Positions 11,101-18,128 of a stretch of 64,000 nucleotides of DNA are shown in pieces. The translations under genes were made by a program, and so were the position numbers. Position 1 is the stretch's first letter. Each line of letters opens with the position of its first letter. The DNA is from Cryptosporidium bovis (taxonomy: Eukaryota; Apicomplexa; Conoidasida; Eucoccidiorida; Cryptosporidiidae): positions 1-64,000 of the forward strand of contig VHIT02000012.1 of NCBI GenBank assembly GCA_009768925.2, written 5' to 3'. Under the pieces are notes generated by a model. That model worked only from the letters and a program-made list of their open reading frames with translations, did not search any database and had not been told where the DNA came from.

Positions 11101-13034
11101 GCAACACTAACAATAAAAATGATGTCATTTTAACACAAAGTTTTCACAATCATTCTTCTCTTTCAACTTCATCTGCGTTTTTATGTCTAAAAAACACCAT
11201 TAATTACTTAAGAGAGATTGTAGAAAAAACAAATGTCTGTACTATATTTGATAAATACAACAGTAATTTAGATGAAGAAAGTAATGATAACGATGAATAC
11301 AAAAATAATGATATTAATAAAGATATTGAAGATGATTGTGGCAATAATAATTCAGCAGCTATCACTGTTAGTAACAATATACTTGTGGAATTTATAATAA
11401 CTCTACAAGATAGTTTTTACTCATGGTTGTGTTCTCCTAAATCATTACTATATGACCCTGCATTAATAGATGTAACGAAAGAATACACAAGTAGATATTT
11501 TAAATTGTTAGATTCTGACTTGAGAGAATTAGGAATAAACGTAGTATATGGAAACATAAGAAGAATGCTGGTTACATTAAATATAGATGAATTGAAAAAT
11601 AGTGGAATAAAAGGCATAAATGAATTAAGAGAGCACTATATTAAAATGACGAATATATTAAATAGCAAAAAATTGTATTCTGGAATATCATTAACACCTA
11701 ATGCTGAATATAAGGCAGTGATACAAATAGATAGAAGTAACTACTTGAGGAGAACATTTGATATTGAAGAACCATATGATATTAATTTAAATATATTAAA
11801 TTATTATCCAGTTAACTCTAGAAAATTTATAATTGATGAAATACTTAATTTTTTGATGCTGCCATTGAGAAAATTAAGAAGTTATAATAAAAAAAACTCT
11901 GACAATAATGTTATAAACAATAATAAGTTGTTATATGATATTGTCAATGATCTATTTGGTCCATTCAGCGAAAATTTCGAAAACTTTTTACAAGCTATAA
12001 CTAATTCCAATTATATACTTAATAAATATGGAATAGATCAATATTTTGATCCATTAAAGGATACAAATTACGACAATTATAGTAGTAATTTAAAATCAAA
12101 CTCGACTACTGAAAACATTAATCCAAATATTTCAGACAATAATGAGATAAACATTGTTCCATTTGCAATATATCCCTCAAATTCATCATATAATAAGAAT
12201 AAATACGTAAAGTTGAACGGTAGCAATAATCGAATCAGTAACAAAAATATTGGTTTATTTGATTTTCCAGAGTGTATTGGTAACAAATCGATGAGTTCAA
12301 ACTTTATTAACAATATTTCAGGAGGTTTTAACATTCAAAGAAACCATTTAAGCATTGAATTATCCAGATTGTTTCTGTATATATGGAGTTTAGATAAATC
12401 ATTTTATATTGATGACATCAAAAAAAAGAATTACGAGCAAATTAAATACATGATTTGCCAAACAATAAATGTTTCAGAATTTGACCAACTTATAACTAAA
12501 AAGTGGTCAACTCCTTTTTACTCTTACATAATTAAAGATTTTAAATGCCCACATTGTTTTGAAATAGACGACTTTGATTTTATTGGAAATTTAGTTGTAG
12601 ATAATGATAATAGCAATGAATATGATTATTTTGGTGACAATAATAATAGTGCAAGTGAACAAAGCAAAGGTTATGGTTGCAAGCAAGTTTGTTGGTATTG
12701 TAATCACTGTAATAATGAAATAAACTACAGATATATTGAAGAAAGATTACTAAGCGAATTTTTTGAAAGGCTCGAAGTTATTCAGTTTCAAGACATACTA
12801 TGTTGCAATTGCAAGTCCGTTCAGATAGGTTATTTACAAACAAAGTGCCAAAATTGTACTGGTGGATATTTAGTTACGAGATTAAACTATTACCATAATT
12901 TTAAGGAATTTTTCTATTTGTTTAACTCAGTTGCAGAGTTTTACTCTAAATATAATACTGGCAAAATTAATAGACAATTTGAGGCTCTAATACAAATTAA
13001 AAACACATATGAAAACGTATTTATTATTAATTAA
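5163..13034 (+). CDS. POLE: DNA polymerase epsilon catalytic subunit
   Basis: Leading-strand replicative polymerase with proofreading, 2623 residues (about 2220-2290 in yeast and human). Exonuclease motifs are intact: DIET (Asp264, Glu266), NGDNFDFPF (Asp357) and SVSDAVATYY (Asp462). Polymerase motif A is LDVAAMYPNI (Asp624), motif B is around KCILNSFYGY, and motif C is LDTDGIW (Asp915, Asp917), the epsilon-type sequence. A PIP-box-like element QQKISQFF (1260-1267) follows the catalytic half. The C-terminal half is the inactivated second polymerase module. It ends in two Cys clusters: CPHC from 2462 paired with a CWYCNHC, then CCNC paired with CQNC. The extra length is in Asn/Asp-rich inserts, for example around 700-760 and 1300-1345. 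It starts at the first ATG after stops, and one exon covers everything. Active-site residues all look functional. Confidence 0.97.
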   Translation: MKNHNYGKDVDLKDEKSYQKKIKSLNLDKIFEISTQKTGIENKDVGYLYNVQVSSELIKDDSVGVIESDGNALLNGGVIESYLEHSCLHLYFVNKQGLTYKSPFFFRPYFYLGLVSGVDTDWLLTNLEHKYKEYNIEFSLIKKVDLSLDNHLLGEKKELIKVSFVNVKLLVKVKGDISNYIKNKERNTLKNELYFVEFEKFCDVLDAIDDIYEFDILYETRVLIDNNISVGMWYETIRWTNELLELNCLKDDTTAPDLRCLAWDIETTKEPLKFPNVEKDQIMMISCVFEGQGYLITNREIVSNDIIDFEYSPKKEFVSYFKCINCDNEELLIECYVKLIQKLKPHIIASYNGDNFDFPFLYDRAKKYGINVTQEWGIKMNFDLSAGVGVGNLKTIFSGTNIIHFDCYRWVERDSYLPCGSRSLKSVTKAKLRYNPVELDPELMVPYAINKPELLAEYSVSDAVATYYLYKTYVHTFIFALATIIPLSPEDLLRRGTGTLCENLLMKEAFTNNILFPNKKIQNSMEFYQNRPILNSTYVGATVESLCSGIFRADIAEKFNLNQNTLKTLIDNIDSTLLFGLKELGGDIDSIENYENIKNDILNKLNNFYLNPIQNVMPLIYHLDVAAMYPNIILTNRLQPTAIINETKCMRCPFYSESHKCQRKMNWRWKGDVFPISRGEMDRMIKHLRLETFENVKTEQDKAGKKSYNNSNNDEDYDNSDDNSDNEFYDENIRAGNQNNGNEHANKFNEKNISNIKKRIKWTSLTAKQQSEILIQRMKTYSSKLYRKQTDNVEETRSSIVCQRENSFYIDTVRRFRDRRYIYKTKKKEAEEKIRKAEEENNLIAKKDAQDEELLYESLQLAHKCILNSFYGYVMRKGSRWFSMEMAAIVTWLGGNVIKEARILMEGIGKPLELDTDGIWAILPSGFPEEYNLIFKDGKKKRLNYICTILNQQVHKNWTNYQYMEYDSIGQKYNVKIENSIYFEVDGPYKCFFMPASDKQNKLLKKRYAVFDFENKLRELKGFELKRRGELQLIKILQEELFPAFLRGKTRKEAYDSVASISRKWLNLIETKGKGILDDEQLFFLISESKNMSKSVEQMGEAKSMSITTARRLFEFLQNPSYILDKNVVCKFIVSEYPKGVDKSQRAIPLSIFSTPLETRISWLSKWTRINKNSDGKNKFNGNFVTDDSNNYNKKLNEDYFSTWNVRNILDWDYYKKRLENTILKIVIIPAISQGLKNPLPELEVPYWLKNHVELTGPNQQKISQFFTVVKKDLNDSIKKLTDKYSCVINGKENKTKMDLNNDNNNSNNHIDDEINSNINDNNNDSNNNINNNSDNNNSNDNSNDLKKELISLKKLNKIERINLLKEKGFKIWLNYTQNIWLEKYFLHNKRRNELNDKLNLLDKDKLTYFGDGNKYSGLEFISEYSFLTDGIFHILDIYPVNINSGSGSDNKTIGLYNIVLYSEKTGQCHVVMFEFFRRFYIATNVSVQIMDNNEDNGNIGELSYKSLVNGKELPRGVDYNHLTEVTMSERRFQNSKSTLLCDHNTVGIYETNIPLEFTILEKFGNIIESITPNADKFILNNGVVSEKYWKSYSDKYKQIEYGNSINWLMLTIINFEDRICLLLIDINKFDLYLNFSSGPNIPVNLINSELKNKLDKYILTSNINNIYTNYYKSNSDSFRNIDLIIENLIKDNVNNSSFVLLVYSNIKIEKLKSMNIDINTIKENVRNDNDNNNMYFSKKKVLKKNIITIWSDIDEYTYNSKFTKFNWHNEVILESILILKENINKLKLTFELSKVIRLPVLYLIQYKHDLSYLIYDILYSRELHSMGLLSWGCNGNLPDLGNPRLIKLSKNDWDIKKLGISLNNKHIYYKENNDDIFISCNNINDNNVNNISVVGNDDIIEIVRPGVYRSYCAELEFRQWLIVESVRNCMVISDKYKLDDFNKTGQNNVLLKKEFRKKVNENNNKERSVTYNLGKNKLSNTNNKNDVILTQSFHNHSSLSTSSAFLCLKNTINYLREIVEKTNVCTIFDKYNSNLDEESNDNDEYKNNDINKDIEDDCGNNNSAAITVSNNILVEFIITLQDSFYSWLCSPKSLLYDPALIDVTKEYTSRYFKLLDSDLRELGINVVYGNIRRMLVTLNIDELKNSGIKGINELREHYIKMTNILNSKKLYSGISLTPNAEYKAVIQIDRSNYLRRTFDIEEPYDINLNILNYYPVNSRKFIIDEILNFLMLPLRKLRSYNKKNSDNNVINNNKLLYDIVNDLFGPFSENFENFLQAITNSNYILNKYGIDQYFDPLKDTNYDNYSSNLKSNSTTENINPNISDNNEINIVPFAIYPSNSSYNKNKYVKLNGSNNRISNKNIGLFDFPECIGNKSMSSNFINNISGGFNIQRNHLSIELSRLFLYIWSLDKSFYIDDIKKKNYEQIKYMICQTINVSEFDQLITKKWSTPFYSYIIKDFKCPHCFEIDDFDFIGNLVVDNDNSNEYDYFGDNNNSASEQSKGYGCKQVCWYCNHCNNEINYRYIEERLLSEFFERLEVIQFQDILCCNCKSVQIGYLQTKCQNCTGGYLVTRLNYYHNFKEFFYLFNSVAEFYSKYNTGKINRQFEALIQIKNTYENVFIIN
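9061..9200 (+). repeat. Asn/Asp-coding low-complexity insert in POLE
   Basis: Imperfect AAT/GAT/AGT codon runs encode an Asn/Asp/Ser tract just after the PIP-box-like motif and before conserved sequence resumes. It is typical of codon-repeat expansion in A+T-rich apicomplexan genes and probably forms a flexible surface loop. Confidence 0.8.
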
Positions 13035-13224
13035 CTAACTATTTTCGGTATCATTAAACATATTAAAGTTTCATCTTAATTATATATCTACTAATTATGA
13101 TAGTATGTTTTTTTTTCCACAAGAAAGTTGAATAAGAAAAAAATAATATTAATAACGTTTAAATAAATAGTGCTAAAAAAAAACAAACTAAATAGGACAA
13201 ATAATATAAATAATACAATATTGC

Positions 13225-16200
13225 TTATGAATCAACTAATTTACTTTGAACTAATTTATGCACATTGCATAAAAAGTCAACGTAACTCATTTCACATCCA
13301 TATGGATCTTCAACCAATAGAGCCTTAAGCTTAGATTCAAGCTTTTGTGAATAATTAGACACTATAATAACAGGCATATAGGTTGATATTGAAAATCTGT
13401 CAGTTCTTATTTGTTGTATAATATTAGATATTCTGGAACGGATATTCATTTTTGAAACGTCCATTTCTATGCTTTCTGTAATAAGACTTATTTTATTAAA
13501 GTTATCGCTATTTATATTGTCAACACCAAATAAATCATTTATTATATTTGAATCTACTTGCGAACCTATATATATGTATATTTCTCTGCCATTTTCCAAT
13601 ATGTATATGCCATCAGATAATATTCTCTCACCCGAGCAAGCTATTGAACTATTAAGCCAAAATCTAGATATTACAGGTAGTTCTGGTAAATTAGATGATA
13701 ACAATGTATTATCATTATTATTTTCGCTAAATTGCATTGTTATTTGATAAGGAATTCCAACAGAATCCAATCTTTGTAACTCATTATTTTCATTTGAAAT
13801 TAACGAATGATGAATAGGGTATAATCTCGGATATAATAATGCTGTGGTGTAACTTACAGAAGCATGCAGTAATTCATATAACCCCACAATTTGTTCCGAT
13901 ATCGAAAATTCTAACACGGTATTTAAGGGCATTAAAGCAGGACATTTAAACAAGGAAGATATATATATTAGTGTTAATTTCAATGAATCTGGTAATATCA
14001 ATTGTCCTGTAGAAGATGTATTTGCGCAATTCTCTCTATATGAAAATAGCATATCTATTACGGAATTAAGTGTTTCTTGTTTCCACATTAATAGTAAATT
14101 ATTTGAGTTTTTACTTGATGAGAACGGAAGTCCCGGAACTAAATTGTTAATATTCAAACTATTATTTATCGTATTGCCAATGCTAGTACCAATACCTCCT
14201 ATACTATTTGCCATGCCACTACCACTAGTAACGCCACTACCATTTATACCACTGTTATTCCCACATATACCAACATTGCTGTTATTACTATAAGAGTTAT
14301 TATTGTTATTACCGTTCCCTTTTCCTCCTATTCTTTGTCCTTTAGATACGATATGATGAGCAGCCATTCTTGCATATATGTTTACAATAGGTTCAATTGA
14401 TGCATATCTAAATGCAGTAGTTATGCTTGTAGTTACTGGAATAGATATAGTCAATACACGCAATAATCTAACTCTTTTATCCTTGCATGTATAAAGACAG
14501 GCAGCTTGCAAATACACATTTTTTTTTTGATCTAGGTTTTCTTCATGTCTTAATAGGAAAGCAATAGCTGTATTACTATCTATTTTAGGTATCTGAAAGG
14601 CAGTTAAATCTGGTGTAGGACCACCTGCAGTCCAAGGTGCATATACTTTAGATACCGCTATGCCTTTAGAACATCTTAGTTTAAATGTACAGTCATATGC
14701 AACATTATGTATAAAGAATATACTATATAATATTTTATAAACATCATTATATATTTTTTCAAATGAGAAATCTGAGAATAATCTTAGTTTACCACCAGTG
14801 TGTTGTGGGATATATGATAATGTACTTGTGGGTAACATGCTAGCATTATTATTAATATAGTCGTTTATGTTATTGTTTATTTGCGTAATAACAAACGTTT
14901 CTACCGATACATTCGTACTCTTACACTGTTGTATTAATAAATCCAATTGTTGTATATTATGTACAACATATCCAGATACAAATCCAACTGATTGCTTCAT
15001 TCCTTTAGAGGTTCTACGAGGGGGTGATTTTGGTGCAATTGTTACCTCTTTATTATTTATAGATGCAATACCTATATTAGGTATTGAAGATATGAATGTT
15101 AAAATTGTTCCTGTGCATTTTTTAAGCTGAAATATTTGTATGGCCAATGATAATGCTGAATAATATGCATTATTAGGTGTTATATGTGATTTAAGTAAAT
15201 CAGGTGCCTTGTCTAGTAATTCATTCAAATAATTAATGGCCTCTGATACAGGTATACATATTTCAGATAAAGGACATGGAATGAATGGTTCCATAATATC
15301 TGATATTACAGACATTTTTATTTGAGAAGGTGAATTTTTATTGTACTGATATGGAAATAATATTATCTCTCTTGAATAAAATATAAGTATGACATTCGTT
15401 TCAGGTGACCTTTCTGATAGCTGATTAAGTATATGTTTGAGACAATATATTACCATATTTATTATATTATTTTGGTATGAATATGAAGATATCTCTATTA
15501 AAAAACAATAACATGGTAATTCTGGTTCTGCAGTTAATCCTAAACTTGCAGGTGCATAGTAATCTACAACTCCATGATATATTTCTGGATAATTAAGCTG
15601 ATCATCGTTTTGATAATTTTGTGTTTTTATTTGTGATTGAAGTAATCTTAAATAATCCATTGGTATATCAAATGTATGGCCACAAAAATTACATAAACAT
15701 TGGTCCCCATTTTGGGATACACATGTAAATGGATTAGCATATGCCCTACATCTCACACATCTTATTGGTTCAACTGTTATCGAGGAATTAACTATTGGTA
15801 CTGGTTTATCTAATTCACTTAATAATGGAAATGGTTGTATTATTGCAGCACATGGTAATTTCATTGATTGTAATATTGAGTGTTGGCTCGGTATTTGATT
15901 TAATGTTAATTTATAATATTTACTTGTTGCATTCCCTCTATCTAAAATCATTGAATGCGGCTCATTTAATGAATTAGGTGGGAATGTATATTTATCACTG
16001 TCATATATATTACACTCTTTTTCTGTTATGTTTCCAAATACAGGTCTCGGTATCTGTGACGGATCAACTCTAGATTGTATAGGTTTTGTTAATGATGTCA
16101 CAAATCCACCTTTTTGTTCTGACTCATGCACAGATTCTACATTATTTGTACTTATGTAACTCTGATTTAAACTGTTTGCATGATCATTATAATTATAACC

Positions 16201-16488
16201 ATTATAATTGTGACCATTTACTCTATTACTATAATAGTTATTATTATTTAAGTAATGCGAAGCATTCGAAGAAGCACCATTTTGTGAACTTTGAATATTA
16301 CTACAACTTAAATTAGGAGCTAAACATCCTCTAATTTCTTCAGTAGAAGCTGAATTATGTTGCGAAGTTAAATTTATATTACGGCTATTTTGATAGGCAT
16401 TTCCAGCAAGGTTATTTACTTGATTATTCATAGACAACTCTGCCCCACTGTTTAAATAGTTATTGCCATATATCTGACCTACTCTCAT
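13225..16488 (-). CDS. SEC24: COPII coat subunit Sec24
   Basis: Cargo-binding subunit of the inner COPII coat on ER exit sites, 1087 residues. An Asn/Ser-rich unstructured head covers about 1-200. The zinc finger at about 242-270 has the CxxC...CxxC form (CVRC, then CNFC). The trunk begins at about 320 with PCYCFLIEIS, the vWA-like fold in which Sec24 paralogues have YxFLID. The beta-sandwich and helical regions follow, with a Gly/Asn/Ser insert at about 720-775. A gelsolin-like module sits near the C terminus (LENGREIYIYIGSQVD). It starts at the first ATG. It converges with POLE over 190 bases. I call Sec24 rather than Sec23 because of the long disordered head and the position of the zinc finger. 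Confidence 0.9.
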   Translation of the reverse strand: MRVGQIYGNNYLNSGAELSMNNQVNNLAGNAYQNSRNINLTSQHNSASTEEIRGCLAPNLSCSNIQSSQNGASSNASHYLNNNNYYSNRVNGHNYNGYNYNDHANSLNQSYISTNNVESVHESEQKGGFVTSLTKPIQSRVDPSQIPRPVFGNITEKECNIYDSDKYTFPPNSLNEPHSMILDRGNATSKYYKLTLNQIPSQHSILQSMKLPCAAIIQPFPLLSELDKPVPIVNSSITVEPIRCVRCRAYANPFTCVSQNGDQCLCNFCGHTFDIPMDYLRLLQSQIKTQNYQNDDQLNYPEIYHGVVDYYAPASLGLTAEPELPCYCFLIEISSYSYQNNIINMVIYCLKHILNQLSERSPETNVILIFYSREIILFPYQYNKNSPSQIKMSVISDIMEPFIPCPLSEICIPVSEAINYLNELLDKAPDLLKSHITPNNAYYSALSLAIQIFQLKKCTGTILTFISSIPNIGIASINNKEVTIAPKSPPRRTSKGMKQSVGFVSGYVVHNIQQLDLLIQQCKSTNVSVETFVITQINNNINDYINNNASMLPTSTLSYIPQHTGGKLRLFSDFSFEKIYNDVYKILYSIFFIHNVAYDCTFKLRCSKGIAVSKVYAPWTAGGPTPDLTAFQIPKIDSNTAIAFLLRHEENLDQKKNVYLQAACLYTCKDKRVRLLRVLTISIPVTTSITTAFRYASIEPIVNIYARMAAHHIVSKGQRIGGKGNGNNNNNSYSNNSNVGICGNNSGINGSGVTSGSGMANSIGGIGTSIGNTINNSLNINNLVPGLPFSSSKNSNNLLLMWKQETLNSVIDMLFSYRENCANTSSTGQLILPDSLKLTLIYISSLFKCPALMPLNTVLEFSISEQIVGLYELLHASVSYTTALLYPRLYPIHHSLISNENNELQRLDSVGIPYQITMQFSENNNDNTLLSSNLPELPVISRFWLNSSIACSGERILSDGIYILENGREIYIYIGSQVDSNIINDLFGVDNINSDNFNKISLITESIEMDVSKMNIRSRISNIIQQIRTDRFSISTYMPVIIVSNYSQKLESKLKALLVEDPYGCEMSYVDFLCNVHKLVQSKLVDS

Positions 16489-17075
16489 AATAACATGTAT
16501 CTATTATTGTTATTATTATTATTATCCGCACACACAAAAACTACTATAATGACAATAATAACTTAAAGACAGTAATGTTTTTTATACAATAATTGTAATC
16601 TTTTAAAACTTTGATAATTTAAAGAGGAAATTTCAAAAGGAAAAATATATTTATTAATGATATTTAGTTCCCAGAATTTCTTACTTTTTTTTCTAACTTA
16701 AAATTAATATATAGAAAATTTAAATGCCATTCACATATACAATATGAATATCCAAAAGATGTAGCATAAATTAGAGAGCTTCTCGATATCTAATTAAAAT
16801 TAAATGAAGAAAAAAATATTACCCTGATTTTCACACTCCTCTTCTTTGTTTTAAATTGTTCCCACTAAACTTACATTTTTCCCTACTTGTAACAATATTT
16901 ACCATAAATAAATAAATCAATTGAAAAAAAAGCCGCTTAATGAAATGCCGCCACGAGAACATAGTCCACAATTTGTGTTTCAAATTCTAAGCCACTGAAT
17001 TGATAAGACACGTATACACAACATGGATACGTATACGTCGTCATGGTTTTTTTAAATTACGCAGTTACAGGTAAA

Positions 17076-17300
17076 AAAATGTTCGAGATAGAATCACTTT
17101 TCTTCATTCTTCCTTTACACAGGAAGGATGAGTTGAAAAGTCTCACCCTCCGGGTGAATGACACATTATTAATGGTCAGCTCGTAACTATGGTCCTTCAT
17201 CGTTGCGTGTGTGAAATAATGATGGTCAACGAATGTTCAATTTAAAGCCAACATTGAAAAAGCTATTGCGTGAGATTTAAGTGTGAATGTTAAATATTTT
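17076..17300 (+). ncRNA. Candidate RNase MRP (or P) RNA
   Basis: About 225 bases fold by eye into the RNase P/MRP layout. The ends pair (AAAATGTT 17076-17083 with AATATTTT 17293-17300, P1-like). Inside them CACTT 17095-17099 pairs with AAGTG 17279-17283 (P2-like). Then comes an 11-bp hairpin with one G-U pair, 17104-17114 with 17121-17131 (P3-like). After it stands GTTGAAAAGTCTCACC at 17132-17147, resembling conserved region I (core GAAAGUC) of MRP RNAs. AAGTCTCAC (17138-17146) pairs over nine bases, with one G-U, to GTGAGATTT (17270-17278), exactly where the P4 partner (conserved region V) should be. Inside, CATTATT/AATAATG (17164/17215) and CGTAAC/GTTGCG (17182/17202) form further stems. 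The transcript would end on TTTT, a possible Pol III stop. TCACCC/GGGTGA at 17143-17157 is a competing hairpin. Identification is from memory of the family, not a model search. Confidence 0.5.
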
Positions 17301-17649
17301 CAGAAGCTCTTATCCTAAACCAATGTACTGTATTTCAGTTTAATGGTTTCTTTTATACAGACAAAAATTTTAATAAAATTTTTAAATTATACACAATTAT
17401 CGTTTTGGTAATTTATTAACCGTTCTAATCTTTTTGAGCAGGCAAATTTACCACAGAATTTGTATGGCATGTACCATTCATTATGATTGGTACTGCAACT
17501 TTGTTACTCATGCACGACAATATGTAATTATTTTAAAGACCAAATCATACAAAGAAATAATCGGAATTAAAATAAAATCGAATATAATATATACCTGAAA
17601 CAGAATCATAAATATCACCATAAACTAAGAAACTATGGGTTATTTTAGT

Positions 17650-18010
17650 AACGTGATGGTCTTAGGTTTTTATCACCACAATTATCTAATTCTAGTTACG
17701 TTACATTTGTGAGTTAATGTTTGAGATAAATGGACTGTTTTAACTGGTCCGACGTGAATCTGACCTCCGTTGAGGTATGTGGTTCTCATGCGTGAGATTT
17801 TAAATATAACCGGAAATCAGTTCCGCGTGTAGTCGCCGTGCCCGTTAGGCGTGGCTTTTCCGTTTTCCTAGGTTTCTAAGTGTATTACGGACGTAACCCT
17901 CTGTTTTTGCGGTCTTGTTTTGGCGTTTTGTCTGGGTGGCGTGAGGGCCGGGTCCCTAATCGTAGTGTGAGGATACGTGTATTTGTCAATTGGGGGAAAC
18001 GTTGGGGAGA
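17650..18010. ncRNA. Structured, G+C-richer island; unidentified RNA or structured 5' leader
   Basis: The least A+T-rich noncoding stretch in the window, with no open frame. Successive hairpins are visible: ACCTC-CGTT-GAGGT (17763-17776), TCTCA-TGCG-TGAGA (17784-17797), CGGAA-ATCAG-TTCCG (17811-17825) and an 8-bp stem GCCGTGCC/GGCGTGGC with a CGTTA loop (17835-17855, two G-U pairs). CCCTC (17897) can pair with GAGGG (17943). The G-U pairs favour plus-strand RNA. I looked for SRP, U1, U2, U4, U6, 5S, tRNA and RNase P core motifs and recognised none. It ends about 120 bases before the next ATG, so it could also be that gene's 5' leader. Confidence 0.4.
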
Positions 18011-18128
18011 TATGTATTTTTATCCATCTTATTTAGATCAGTTTGAATTACTGTGTTGACAAAATTTATATATATTATTTGCATATATTTGTCATTAATA
18101 GCCATTATTTATTTATATTAAAGTGAAA

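Larger units (their letters stand above)
16489..18128. other. Long intergenic region with structured RNA candidates
   Basis: 1.6 kb between the divergent starts of SEC24 and a coiled-coil gene, the longest gap in the window. The parts next to SEC24 (16489-17060) are ordinary A+T-rich promoter-like DNA. From about 17075 to 18010 base composition rises in G+C and hairpins become dense, although there is no reading frame. Two islands are entered separately. Additional perfect hairpins lie between them: GTACCA/TGGTAC at 17471-17493 and GTGAT/ATCAC at 17653-17676. Confidence 0.6.

Noticed and set aside
17085-17100. GTTCGAGAT as a tRNA B box
   Set aside because: No A box at the right distance, no cloverleaf and no 3' acceptor pairing; the stretch fits better inside the MRP-like fold.
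17880-18010. U3 snoRNA or SRP RNA
   Set aside because: GGCGTGAGGGCC faintly resembles the U3 B box, but C/D boxes are missing. The SRP GGAAACGGAGCA-type loop and UGUAA motif are also absent.
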